NCBI GenBank assembly: GCA_020832545.1
Contig: JAFIEK010000004.1
Coordinates: 118,911-182,910 of the forward strand
Direction: 5' to 3'
Length of the DNA: 64,000 nt
Source of the DNA: Pararhodobacter sp.
GTDB taxonomy: Bacteria; Pseudomonadota; Alphaproteobacteria; Rhodobacterales; Rhodobacteraceae
The first letter of the stretch is position 1. Every line of letters starts with the position of its first letter. A program made the position numbers and the translations under genes. The notes beneath the pieces are model-generated. The model made no database searches, was not told where the DNA came from, and worked only from the letters and a program-made list of their open reading frames with translations. Of this stretch, positions 35,284-43,332 are shown in pieces.

Positions 35284-36274
35284 TGGCGAGATCTCCATAC
35301 CATTCGTTGTCAGTTGCGGCGAACAGGTCAGCGGCCAGCGCATCCAGCCCCGCCATCGCCGCGCCATTGGCCGCCTGCGTATGCATCTGGCGCAGGTGAC
35401 GATGAAGCGGCACCTCCCAGGTGAAACCCATGCCACCAAAAATCTGGATCGCGCTTTCGGCGACTTCCGGGCCGATCCGGGCCGCCGAAAGCCAGACGGC
35501 CTCGCGCGCCATTGCCACCCCTTCGGCCGGCTCAGACAGCGCCCGGGTCAACCCGGCGCGCAGGGTTTCCACCGCCAGCGCATCGCGCGACAGGCGGTGG
35601 CGCAGCACCTGATAGGCCGAAAGCGGTTTGCCGAACTGTACCCGCTCCTGCGCGTAACCGGCAGCCAGCGTCAGACATTGCGCAGCCGAGCCCATGATAA
35701 ACCCCGCCCGCAGGATCGCGGCATCAGCGCGCAGGGCGGCAACTGCCCTGGCATCCAGCACCGGGCGCGGATTGGCGCCGCTCAGATCCAGCGCGCAATC
35801 GGGCGCGTCGATATCCAGCGCGCCGCCGGGGCGCACCGCAACCCCCGCGCCGGGCTGGACCAGCCCCGCCCCGCCATCGGCAAGAAACACAAGAACCTGC
35901 GCGGCCCCGGCCCCCATGGGTGCGCCGCCGACAGTGCCCGCCCCGGCGTCGCCGGTCCAGGCGATGGTGGCTATGGTCTGGCCCGCAGCGATGGCACCGG
36001 CCAGATCAGGATCAACTAGTGCCAGATGCCGCGCCAGAAGGATCGATTCAATCAGCGGAAAGGCCAGCAGCCCCGCCCCTGCCGCGCTGACGATGGGCAC
36101 GCCAAAGCGGATCGGCAGGTCCATCCCGCCCACGGCTTCGGGCGCCATGACGCCCAGCAATCCGGCCTCGGCCAGCAACCGGCCGCGCGTGGCGGTATCG
36201 CCGGCATTGGCGCAGGTTTCGATCACCGCGCGGGCGGTATCCTCGAACTCTTTCGGGTCAAGTTCATCATGCAT
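35273..36274 (-). CDS. Acyl-CoA dehydrogenase family protein, short subunit
   Basis: 333 residues, shorter than the usual 380-400. The central beta-domain is compressed and alanine-rich, while the C-terminal helical domain is clear: ERVQFGKPLSAYQVLRHRLS (FAD-contact RxQFG motif) and SAIQIFGGMGFTWEVPLHRH. Pairing with a second ACAD gene that ends 2 bases away resembles the alpha2beta2 heteromeric dehydrogenases used for cyclic and steroid acyl-CoAs (IpdE1-IpdE2, ChsE4-ChsE5). ATG 36274 was taken as start; a TTG two codons earlier overlaps the upstream stop and is possible. Confidence 0.88.
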   Translation of the reverse strand: MHDELDPKEFEDTARAVIETCANAGDTATRGRLLAEAGLLGVMAPEAVGGMDLPIRFGVPIVSAAGAGLLAFPLIESILLARHLALVDPDLAGAIAAGQTIATIAWTGDAGAGTVGGAPMGAGAAQVLVFLADGGAGLVQPGAGVAVRPGGALDIDAPDCALDLSGANPRPVLDARAVAALRADAAILRAGFIMGSAAQCLTLAAGYAQERVQFGKPLSAYQVLRHRLSRDALAVETLRAGLTRALSEPAEGVAMAREAVWLSAARIGPEVAESAIQIFGGMGFTWEVPLHRHLRQMHTQAANGAAMAGLDALAADLFAATDNEWYGDLANAG

Positions 36275-36276
36275 GC

Positions 36277-37470
36277 TCAAGCGGCCCTTTTCAGGTTCAG
36301 GATGCGTTTGGCGATGATATCGAGCTGAATCTCGGTCGTGCCCGCATAAATGGTCTCAGCCCGGCTGCTGAGATAGATGTCCTGCATCCGGGCGCGCAGA
36401 TCGGGGAGCGGCCCGTCCACGCCGGGAGGGAACTGCGCGACGATCTCAAGGCCGATGCGCGCGAAACGCTGATGCGCTTCGGACCAGTAGAGCTTTGGAA
36501 AGCTGCCATTGGGGCCGATCTCCTCGCCCGCGATCAGGCGCTCCACCAGCGTCTCGACCAGCCCTTTGAGGATCTCCACTTCGATGCGGACCTGTGCCAG
36601 TTGCCTTGCATAGGGCTGCATGATCGACCGGGCGCGCGCATCGGTGCGACACGCTGCGATCAGGTGTTCAAGCTCGCTCTGAAAGCGCCACGAGCGATAC
36701 ATCCGGTTCGTTGCGCGCTCGATCGACAGCACGCGGGTGGCGGCGGCCCAACCCTCGTCCGGGGCACCGAGCATGTCCGCATCAGAAACGATCACATCGT
36801 TGAAAAACACCTCGCAGAACGAGCGCTGGCCGTCGATTGAGGTGATCTCACGCACATCGATGCCCGGCAGGTCCATCGGCACGGCGAACAGCACAAGGCC
36901 CTTGTGGCGCTCGTCGGCGGTGCCGGTGCGCGCCAGCAATAGACAACGTTGCGATTTCGACGCGCCGCTGGTCCAGATCTTCTGGCCATTGATGCGCCAG
37001 CCGTCTTGCGAGCGCTGAGCACGGGTGCGCAATGCGGCCAGATCCGATCCCGCGCCGGGTTCGGAAAAGCCCTGACACCAGATGTGTTTCATCGTCAGGA
37101 TGGCGGGTAGAAAGCTTTCCTTCTGACGGTCATTCCCCACTGCCAGAATGATCGGCCCGGCCAGTTCCTTGCCGATGGAGTTCACCGAATTGGGCACGGG
37201 CGCGCGCCCGATCTCGCGGTTGATCTCAAGATGCTCGCGCAGGCCAAGCCCGTGCCCGCCATAAGCTTTGGGCCAGGTGATCCCGGCGAAACCGGCTTCG
37301 TGCAGGGCTTTCTCGAAGCCGATCAGTTCTGACAGCGTGGCGGGGGTGTCATGCGCGCGGTCGGTTCGCAGCCGGTCGGTCAGGTTATCAGCCAGCCATG
37401 CGCGGGTGCGGGCGGCGGGGCTGCCAGCAGCTGGCACCGGTGAGGCTTGCCGGGCGGGGTGAGGGTTCAT
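36277..37470 (-). CDS. Acyl-CoA dehydrogenase, full-length subunit
   Basis: A 397-residue ACAD: FAGITWPKAYGGHGLGLREH (61-80), the FAD/substrate motif CQGFSEPGAGSDLAALR (132-148), IWTSGASKSQRCLLLARTG (165-183) and the C-terminal IYAGTTEIQLDIIAKRIL (374-391). The IYEGT-type catalytic Glu is Ala here, but Glu251 in LSIERATN aligns with the isovaleryl-CoA-dehydrogenase-type base, so activity is plausible. The ATG overlaps the stop of the ADP-forming CoA ligase as ATGA. Probable partner of the short ACAD downstream. Confidence 0.92.
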   Translation of the reverse strand: MNPHPARQASPVPAAGSPAARTRAWLADNLTDRLRTDRAHDTPATLSELIGFEKALHEAGFAGITWPKAYGGHGLGLREHLEINREIGRAPVPNSVNSIGKELAGPIILAVGNDRQKESFLPAILTMKHIWCQGFSEPGAGSDLAALRTRAQRSQDGWRINGQKIWTSGASKSQRCLLLARTGTADERHKGLVLFAVPMDLPGIDVREITSIDGQRSFCEVFFNDVIVSDADMLGAPDEGWAAATRVLSIERATNRMYRSWRFQSELEHLIAACRTDARARSIMQPYARQLAQVRIEVEILKGLVETLVERLIAGEEIGPNGSFPKLYWSEAHQRFARIGLEIVAQFPPGVDGPLPDLRARMQDIYLSSRAETIYAGTTEIQLDIIAKRILNLKRAA

Positions 37471-39605
37471 ACAGCGGCCTCCTGTGAGGGTTGCGTCCGG
37501 CCAATGATCAGAGCGTCCAGCGCAACGGCGCCCTGCCCCGCATCGCGGACCAAGAGGGGGTTGATATCAATTTCCGCCACCGCATCGGCGTGGCGCATGG
37601 CAAAGCGTGACAGCGCGGCCACGGCACTGGCGGCGGCCTGCACATCGGCAGGTGTGCGCCCGCGCGCACCGTCCAGCAGCGCGAATGCTTTTAGCTCACG
37701 CAGCATGTCCAGCGCCTGTTCCTCGGTCACGGGGGCAAGGCGCAGGGCGGTGTCCTTGAAGATCTCGGCAAAGACCCCGCCAAGGCCGACCATCACCACC
37801 GGGCCAAAGGTCGGGTCGGTGATGGTGCCCAGGATCAGCTCGGTCCCACCGGTGGTCATGGGGGCAATCAGCACCCCGTCGATGCGGGCTTTTGGTGCGT
37901 GCTGCGCGGCGGCAGCGATCAGGCGCTCATAGGCCGCGCGCGCATCCTGCGCGCCATGGACGTTCAGCGCCACGCCGCCGATATCGCTTTTGTGCTGGAT
38001 ATCGGGCGAGAGGATCTTCATCGCCAGCGGGACGCCCAGTTCATCTGCGGCTTGCGCCGCATCATCGGCGCTTGTGGCTGAGATTTCGGGCGGGAAGGGC
38101 AACCCGGCCTCCGCCAATGCGGCTTTCGCGCTGGCTTCGTTGCGGGTGGCCCCATCGGGCAGCGGTGCAGGCGTGACGGGGACCACGGGCGGCGGCGGGG
38201 AAAGCCGCGCGCGCTCAACCCGGCCAAGGGCGGCAATGCCGCGCATCGCCGCGTCGATGGTGGGAAAGCAGGCAATTCCCTGCGCGCGCAAATCGGCCAC
38301 GGCCGCCTGCGGCCCGGCTATGCACGCCACCAGCAGTTTGTCCGGATGGCGCGCGCTGACCCGGGTCAGCGCCTCGGTAAAGACTTTGCGCAGGCGCGGA
38401 ATGCCCATGCCCAGGGCAAGCATAAGGCAGGCGGTGGTGTTTGCGTCGTCGGCCAGCGTGGCATCCAGCAGCGCCTCCAGAACATCCGGACTGGCAGACA
38501 TCTGCGCGGTGGCATCGATCGGATTGGCGGTGGCCGCCAACGGCAGGATCGCGCGGATACGCGCCTGCGCCCCGTCGCCCAGCGGGTTCACACCGACGCC
38601 GTGGGCCGAGGCCGCATCGGCCATCATCACGCCAAACCCGCCCGAGGCAGCGATCATCGCAGCCGAGGGCTGCGCGCCGATCCGGCGTTTGCCAATCGCC
38701 TCGGCGGCGGCGGCGACCTCGACCAGTTCTTCCAGCGAATGCACCCGCACCGCGCCATGGCGCGCGAACACGGCGTCGAACACCCGGTCACTGCCCGCGA
38801 GGCCGCCGGTATGCGACAGCGCGGCCTTCTGCCCGGCCTCGGAAGTGCCTATCTTCAGCGCGATCACCGTTTTGCCAGCCCTGAAGGCCCGCTCCAGCGC
38901 ATCGGTCAGCCGCGGGCCGTCGCGGCAGGTTTCAAGGCAGCACAGGATGACACGGGTTTCCGCATCATCGGCCAGCCAGCCGATGGCGTCGGCGGCCTGC
39001 ACATCAGCCTCGTTGCCGGTGGCGATGAAGCGCGCGAGGCCCACACCGCTGTCGGCCAGCATGCTCAGCGCCGCGCTGCCAATATTGCCGCTTTGCGAGA
39101 CGATGGAAATGCCGCCCGCGAGCGGCATCTCCTGTTCCAGCGCGATCGAGAAGGTGCCGATGGCGCGTTCGCGTACGCCAATCGCACCCAGACAGTTAGG
39201 CCCGACAATCCGCATGCCCGATTCGCGCGCAAGGGCACTCACCCGGCGTTGCAGCGCTTCGCCCTCGGCTCCGCTTTCGCTGAACCCCGCGCTGAGCACG
39301 ATGGCCGCGCCCACGCCGCGCGCCGCCGCCGCCTCAAGCGCAGCAACTGCGGCGGCGCCGGGTACGGCGACCAGCACCAGATCCGGCACCTCGGGCAGGT
39401 CATCAAGCGAGGCGAAGGCGGCCAAGCCCTGAACCGTGTCAACCTTCGGATTGACCGGGTAGATCGCCCCGGCATACCCGTGCTTGCGCAGCATGTAGAC
39501 GGGGCGACCGCCGGTCTTTGTCGGCTCTGTCGAGGCGCCTACAATAGCGATGGAACGGGGGGAGAAGATCGCCGCAGCACCCCGGTCGGTGGATGTGCTC
39601 GTCAT
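37467..39605 (-). CDS. ADP-forming acetate--CoA ligase family protein (fused alpha-beta acyl-CoA synthetase)
   Basis: A 712-residue NDP-forming acyl-CoA synthetase. It has a CoA-binding Rossmann domain (SIAIVGASTEPTKTGGRPVY at 18-37), a succinyl-CoA-ligase-like flavodoxin domain (SIVSQSGNIGSAALSMLADS), a segment with the phosphorylated-His position in KAALSHTGGLAGSDRVFDAV (near 260), and a C-terminal ATP-grasp domain (LAMKILSPDIQHKSDIGGVA, then LIAPMTTGGTELILGTITD). It makes an acyl-CoA with ATP to ADP, or runs in reverse to harvest ATP. ATG 39605 is one base after the crotonase stop with AAGGGG upstream. Confidence 0.92.
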   Translation of the reverse strand: MTSTSTDRGAAAIFSPRSIAIVGASTEPTKTGGRPVYMLRKHGYAGAIYPVNPKVDTVQGLAAFASLDDLPEVPDLVLVAVPGAAAVAALEAAAARGVGAAIVLSAGFSESGAEGEALQRRVSALARESGMRIVGPNCLGAIGVRERAIGTFSIALEQEMPLAGGISIVSQSGNIGSAALSMLADSGVGLARFIATGNEADVQAADAIGWLADDAETRVILCCLETCRDGPRLTDALERAFRAGKTVIALKIGTSEAGQKAALSHTGGLAGSDRVFDAVFARHGAVRVHSLEELVEVAAAAEAIGKRRIGAQPSAAMIAASGGFGVMMADAASAHGVGVNPLGDGAQARIRAILPLAATANPIDATAQMSASPDVLEALLDATLADDANTTACLMLALGMGIPRLRKVFTEALTRVSARHPDKLLVACIAGPQAAVADLRAQGIACFPTIDAAMRGIAALGRVERARLSPPPPVVPVTPAPLPDGATRNEASAKAALAEAGLPFPPEISATSADDAAQAADELGVPLAMKILSPDIQHKSDIGGVALNVHGAQDARAAYERLIAAAAQHAPKARIDGVLIAPMTTGGTELILGTITDPTFGPVVMVGLGGVFAEIFKDTALRLAPVTEEQALDMLRELKAFALLDGARGRTPADVQAAASAVAALSRFAMRHADAVAEIDINPLLVRDAGQGAVALDALIIGRTQPSQEAAV

Positions 39606-39606
39606 C

Positions 39607-40380
39607 TCAGCGCCCCTTGAAAACCGGTTTGCGCTTTTCCAGAAATGCCGTGCGCGCTTCCTTCGCATCATCGGTTTTTGACAGCGCCATGGTATAGTTC
39701 TGCTCCAGCCGGTAAGCATCGCGCTGGGGCATGTTCTCGACCATGGTGGCGGCTTGCTTGGCATAGGCGATGGCGAGCGGCGCCTTGGTGGCGATCTCTT
39801 GCGCGACGGCCATGGCGGTGGGGATCAGATCCTTGGCACTGGTCACTTCCTCGATCACCGCGCGGTCTTTCAGCTCTTGCGCGCTCAGCCGCACGCCAGT
39901 AAAGAACAACCGCCGCGTGGTGGAACGGCCAAAGAGCGCATGCAGCATTGAAGCGCCACCGGCCAATCCTACGTTGATTTCCGGCATGCCGAAAACGGCC
40001 TCTTCTGAGGCATAGAAGATGTCGCAAGCCGCCATCAACCCGAAGCCTGCGCCCAATGCCGCACCGTTCACCGCCGCGACGACCGGCTTGCTGCATTCCT
40101 TAATGGCATTGCCCGTTTCGCGCGTGGCACGGTTGTGTTCCAGAAAATCGCCGGGCAGGGCCGGGTCAGGGCGGTCCTTCAGATCGGCCCCGGCGCAAAA
40201 GGTCTTGCCTGCGCCGGTCAGCACCGCGGCGCGCACATCCTCACGTTGCGAGATTTCGTCGAAAACCGAGATCAGCTCATAGCGGGTCAGGCGGTCCAGC
40301 GCGTTGACCGGCGGCCGGTCCAGCGTGACCAGCGCCACATGTCCATGCATCTCGACACGCACGTTTTTCTTGTCAAACAC
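39607..40380 (-). CDS. Enoyl-CoA hydratase/isomerase (crotonase) family protein
   Basis: A 257-residue crotonase with GKTFCAGADLKDRPDPALPG and NGAALGAGFGLMAACDIFYA oxyanion-hole regions, MPEINVGLAGGASMLHALFG and the ending DAKEARTAFLEKRKPVFKGR. It is clearly a paralogue of the crotonase at 27.8 kb. The downstream loop Glu pattern needs alignment before hydratase versus isomerase can be chosen. It is the first gene of the minus operon crotonase, CoA ligase, ACAD, ACAD, SDR, SDR fusion, tctB, tctA. GGAGGAACTC precedes the ATG and the TetR-type palindrome starts 24 bases upstream. Confidence 0.92.
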   Translation of the reverse strand: MFDKKNVRVEMHGHVALVTLDRPPVNALDRLTRYELISVFDEISQREDVRAAVLTGAGKTFCAGADLKDRPDPALPGDFLEHNRATRETGNAIKECSKPVVAAVNGAALGAGFGLMAACDIFYASEEAVFGMPEINVGLAGGASMLHALFGRSTTRRLFFTGVRLSAQELKDRAVIEEVTSAKDLIPTAMAVAQEIATKAPLAIAYAKQAATMVENMPQRDAYRLEQNYTMALSKTDDAKEARTAFLEKRKPVFKGR

Positions 40381-40404
40381 GAGTTCCTCCTCTCGATTCT
40401 CTCG

Positions 40405-40420
40405 CTGACCGGTCGGTCAG
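40405..40420. promoter_or_regulatory. TetR-type operator candidate, site 1
   Basis: CTGACCG-GT-CGGTCAG, a perfect 7-2-7 palindrome, lies just downstream of a minus-strand promoter-like pair (TTGCTC, 17 bases, TAGATC) driving the crotonase operon. It is the reverse complement of site 2. Confidence 0.8.
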
Positions 40421-40484
40421 TCACCCGCCCCGATCTAACAGCCTGAACGCCGCCGAGCAACCATTTTCTCGAAAACTTCCCCCC

Positions 40485-40504
40485 TTGACTGACCGACCGG
40501 TCAG
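40485..40504 (+). promoter_or_regulatory. tctC promoter -35 box with TetR-type operator, site 2
   Basis: The -35-like TTGACT (40485-40490) overlaps a second perfect palindrome CTGACCG-AC-CGGTCAG (40489-40504), which fills the -35/-10 spacer before a weak -10-like TTAGCG (40508-40513). Bound repressor would block tctC transcription. Confidence 0.78.
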
Positions 40505-40566
40505 CGGTTAGCGTTTATCGTGTTCGAAAGAAGTACCCTGCACGGAACTTGGGAGGAGCCATATCC

Positions 40567-41544
40567 ATGCCTATCGAAAATCGCCGTAATTTCCTTGCTG
40601 CAGCGGGCCTTGCGCTCGCCGCTACCGTCGCGCCGCTGGGGGTTTCCGCCCAGTCCGGCGAGACGATTCGCGTGATCGTGCCCTATGGCGCGGGCGGTCT
40701 GCTGGACGGTCTGGTCCGCGAAGTCGCCGACAAGATGTCCACCGATCTGGGCCAGACCGTGATCATCGAGAACCGTCCCGGCTCAAACGGGATCATCGGC
40801 GCGACAATGGCCGCGAATGCCGCGCCTGACGGGCTGACCTATTTCATCGGTGCCACTGGCCCCTTGTCGCTGAACGTCTTCCTGCGCGATGACCTGACCT
40901 ATGACATGGACTCGTTCGATCCGGTCGGCCCCATGATGAGCGGTCCGCTGACCGTGACCGTGCCGTCCTCGCTGGATGTGCATGATCTGGACGCGCTGAA
41001 GGCTCACGCCGAAAGCACCGGGCGCCCGCTACGCTATGCGACGCTCGGTCCGGGCAGCGTGACACATCTGTTTGGTCTGGTGCTGCAAGGCGCGCTGGAC
41101 GTGCCGATGGTGGATGTGTCCTATCGTGACAATCCTTCGCAGATCATCGATCTGATCGCAGGCCAAGTCGATCTGGTTTTCGCCACGCCCATCTCGCTGA
41201 TCAGTCACGAGGAATCGGGGGATGTCCGGATGCTGGCCATCTCTTCGCCCGAGCGGGATGCGAGTTTTCCTGATCTGCCCACCACCACCGAGCTGGGTTA
41301 TCCTGAACTGGTCTCGTCTTTCTGGTTCGGTTTCCTTGCCCCCGCCGGCACGCCTGACGCCGAGGTGGAGCGCTTCAGCGCCTCCCTTCAGCGCGCCATG
41401 AGCGACGAAGAACTGCAGCAGCGCATGCGCAACTCGGGGATGGAGCCGCATGTCGGTGGCCCTGATGCAATGCAGGCCCAGCTGGACTGGGATTCGGAAT
41501 TCTGGGGCGGCGTGATCGCGGAACACGAGATCACGCTGGAATAA
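40567..41544 (+). CDS. tctC: Tripartite tricarboxylate transporter substrate-binding protein (TctC/Bug)
   Basis: A 325-residue Bug-family periplasmic receptor with a twin-arginine-like signal (ENRRNFLAAAGLALAATVAP, cleavage after VSAQ near residue 29). IRVIVPYGAGGLLDGLVREV is the conserved N-terminal lobe motif, VIIENRPGSNGIIGA the second and YPELVSSFWFGFLAPAGTP the C-terminal one. ATG 40567 has GGGAGGAG upstream. It is divergent from the operon that ends with tctB-tctA and shares the TetR-type operators, so the whole transporter is co-regulated although split over two transcripts. Confidence 0.93.
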   Translation: MPIENRRNFLAAAGLALAATVAPLGVSAQSGETIRVIVPYGAGGLLDGLVREVADKMSTDLGQTVIIENRPGSNGIIGATMAANAAPDGLTYFIGATGPLSLNVFLRDDLTYDMDSFDPVGPMMSGPLTVTVPSSLDVHDLDALKAHAESTGRPLRYATLGPGSVTHLFGLVLQGALDVPMVDVSYRDNPSQIIDLIAGQVDLVFATPISLISHEESGDVRMLAISSPERDASFPDLPTTTELGYPELVSSFWFGFLAPAGTPDAEVERFSASLQRAMSDEELQQRMRNSGMEPHVGGPDAMQAQLDWDSEFWGGVIAEHEITLE

Positions 41545-41569
41545 GACCACCCCGCTACCTGAGTGTCGC

Positions 41570-41597
41570 AAACGCCCCGTCAATGACGGGGCGTTTT
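41570..41597 (+). terminator. Rho-independent terminator after tctC
   Basis: Stem AAACGCCCCGTC / GACGGGGCGTTT with an AAT loop, followed by TTTT overlapping the arm end. It stands between convergent tctC and tetR-type genes and can act in both directions. Confidence 0.9.
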
Positions 41598-41622
41598 GCA
41601 TTGACCGGTCGAAATGTGGCGA

Positions 41623-42240
41623 TCAGGACTGTTTCATACCATTCAGGATCAGATCGGCATAGCGCGCAGCGATTTCTTCGGCGGTGTGTTCCTTGGCCGG
41701 GTCGAACCAGCGGTGCATCCAGTTGATCGACGACAGGATCAGGCGCCCGGCATCAGCGGGGTCGATGTCGCGGAACTCTCCGGCCTCGATACCTTCGCGG
41801 ATCAGGTCACGCAGGCGGTGTTCAAACTGCTGCCGCCGGGCCATGCGGTTGCCCATGCGGTGCCGGTTGCGGTCAACCCAGAAGGCATTTGAGGCCGCGA
41901 TCCATGCCGCGCGATGCTGCGAAAAGAAACTGGCGGTGGCGATCATGAAGGCCCGGATTTTTTCGGCCGAGGGGCCATCGGTGGGAATCCGTTCCTCGAC
42001 AAAGCCATAGAGATGCTTGGTAGAGTTAAAGGCAATCCGGGCGTAGATATCATCCTTGCTGGCGAAATGATGGTACAGCAGTGCCTTTGACACCCCTGCC
42101 GCGGCCGAAATGTCGCGCATCGAGGTCGCCTCATAGCCGCGTTCGGCGAAAAGCTGCGCGCTGATGTCCAGCAACGCGCGCACCCGGCTGCTGGTTTCGT
42201 CCGGATCCGCCGTGTCGGTTGTCACGCCTTGTCCGTTCAT
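41623..42240 (-). CDS. TetR family transcriptional regulator of the tct/acyl-CoA operon
   Basis: A 205-residue TetR protein: HTH at about residues 20-65 (LLDISAQLFAERGYEATSMR, then GVSKALLYHHFASKDDIYAR) and a TetR_C domain with FFSQHRAAWIAASNAFWVDR. It is close to FadR/PfmR/KstR-type regulators that respond to acyl-CoAs (family knowledge). Palindromes of one type lie before its own gene and before the crotonase and tctC genes, so autoregulation plus control of the acyl-CoA operon is likely. No clear Shine-Dalgarno precedes the ATG at 42240. Confidence 0.92.
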   Translation of the reverse strand: MNGQGVTTDTADPDETSSRVRALLDISAQLFAERGYEATSMRDISAAAGVSKALLYHHFASKDDIYARIAFNSTKHLYGFVEERIPTDGPSAEKIRAFMIATASFFSQHRAAWIAASNAFWVDRNRHRMGNRMARRQQFEHRLRDLIREGIEAGEFRDIDPADAGRLILSSINWMHRWFDPAKEHTAEEIAARYADLILNGMKQS

Positions 42241-42285
42241 CGGTTTTGTCCATGGTCATTCATCATGTCGAACCCTGAACCCAGA

Positions 42286-42301
42286 CCGACCGGACGGTCA
42301 A
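42286..42301. promoter_or_regulatory. Degenerate TetR-type operator, site 3
   Basis: CCGACCG-GA-CGGTCAA matches the consensus CTGACCG-NN-CGGTCAG with one mismatch per arm. It lies 46 bases upstream of the tetR-type start and overlaps the 3' end of the LysR gene by 4 bases. Confidence 0.6.
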
Positions 42302-43230
42302 GTCCTGTCTGCGCCTTTTCCGCTGCGTTGCAGCGCCTTCCCCCAGTGATCAACCACGAAATCGATATAGCAGCGCAGTTTGGTGGGCATGAACGGCGTT
42401 TCGCTGTAGGTGACGAAAATTCCCTCTTCAAAGGTGGTGTTGGTCACCCGCAGATCCGGCAACAGTTGCACCAGCGCCCCGGATTGCAGATGTTCGTTGA
42501 CGGTGTAATCGTCCAACAGGGCGACCCCCTGTCCCGCCAGCGCCATGGTCAGCAAAACCAGCCCGTTGTTGCTGCTGAAGGCACTGGGTATGTCGATTTC
42601 CTCCTCCCGCGGGCCTTCACGGAAGCGCCAACACACGCGCTCATGGTTGATCCAGTAGGTCAGGCAGGCATGCGCCAACAGATCGCGCGGATGCGCCACG
42701 GGCGCGCGGGCCGACAGATAACCCGGCGCGGCAACCAGAATGCGACGGCTCAGAAACAGGCGGCGGCGGACCAGCCCGTGTTCGGCGGGCGGGGCGATGC
42801 GGAAATCAAGGTCGAACCCGTCTTCGCGCAGGCGCACGGGCTTTTCGGACAGGTGAAGGTCCACCACCAGATCCGGATACAGCGCAGTGAAGCCCGGTTG
42901 CAACCGCGCCAGCACAGACGCTCCGAACATGGTCCGCGAATGCACCCGCAGCACGCCGCGCGGCTGTTCATGCTGATCGGCCACAGCGGTCTCGGCGGCC
43001 TTGACCTTGGCCAGAATATCGCGCGCATCATGCAGATAGTTCAGCCCGCTCTCCGTCAGGCTGAGCGCTCGGGTTGAGCGGTGGATCAGCGTGACACCCA
43101 GCGCGCCCTCTAACTCGTTGATATGGCGCGAGACACTGGCAGGCGACAGGCCGTAAAGCCGCCCTGCGGCAGAGAAACTGCCACGCTCCGAAGTCGCGAC
43201 GAAAAGCGCCATAGCGCGCAGTTTGTCCAT
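42298..43230 (-). CDS. LysR family transcriptional regulator
   Basis: A 310-residue LysR protein. The N-terminal HTH is AMALFVATSERGSFSAAGRL, then YGLSPASVSRHINELEGALG, followed by a periplasmic-binding-like effector domain to residue ~295. It belongs to the LysR subgroup that has residues like HFIDYWRFREG in the middle (here YWINHERVCWRFREG). ATG 43230 has AAAAGG upstream. It is divergent from the luciferase-like monooxygenase and probably controls it. Confidence 0.92.
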   Translation of the reverse strand: MDKLRAMALFVATSERGSFSAAGRLYGLSPASVSRHINELEGALGVTLIHRSTRALSLTESGLNYLHDARDILAKVKAAETAVADQHEQPRGVLRVHSRTMFGASVLARLQPGFTALYPDLVVDLHLSEKPVRLREDGFDLDFRIAPPAEHGLVRRRLFLSRRILVAAPGYLSARAPVAHPRDLLAHACLTYWINHERVCWRFREGPREEEIDIPSAFSSNNGLVLLTMALAGQGVALLDDYTVNEHLQSGALVQLLPDLRVTNTTFEEGIFVTYSETPFMPTKLRCYIDFVVDHWGKALQRSGKGADRT

Positions 43231-43236
43231 GGATAC

Positions 43237-43255
43237 CTTTTCACAAAATGAAAAG
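43237..43255. promoter_or_regulatory. Palindrome in the lysR/luciferase-like intergenic region
   Basis: CTTTTCA-CAAAA-TGAAAAG is a perfect 7-5-7 inverted repeat beginning 7 bases before the lysR start codon. It fits an autoregulatory LysR-type site, although it also overlaps the lysR ribosome-binding site, so an RNA effect cannot be excluded. Confidence 0.6.
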
Positions 43256-43332
43256 CTGAAGTTCACAATTAGCTATTATCGCGCAAAACACAAGCAGCTA
43301 CCCTTGGGACACCCTTTATGGAGGAGGCTCTC

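Noticed and set aside
36277..37470. Calling the long ACAD catalytically dead because IYEGT reads IYAGT
   Set aside because: Glu251 in LSIERATN occupies the isovaleryl-CoA-dehydrogenase-type position of the base.
37990..39620. Long plus-strand frames (480 and 424 codons) opposite the ADP-forming CoA ligase
   Set aside because: Shadows of a gene with unmistakable CoA-binding, His-loop and ATP-grasp motifs; products are low-complexity Ala/Arg/Ser-rich.
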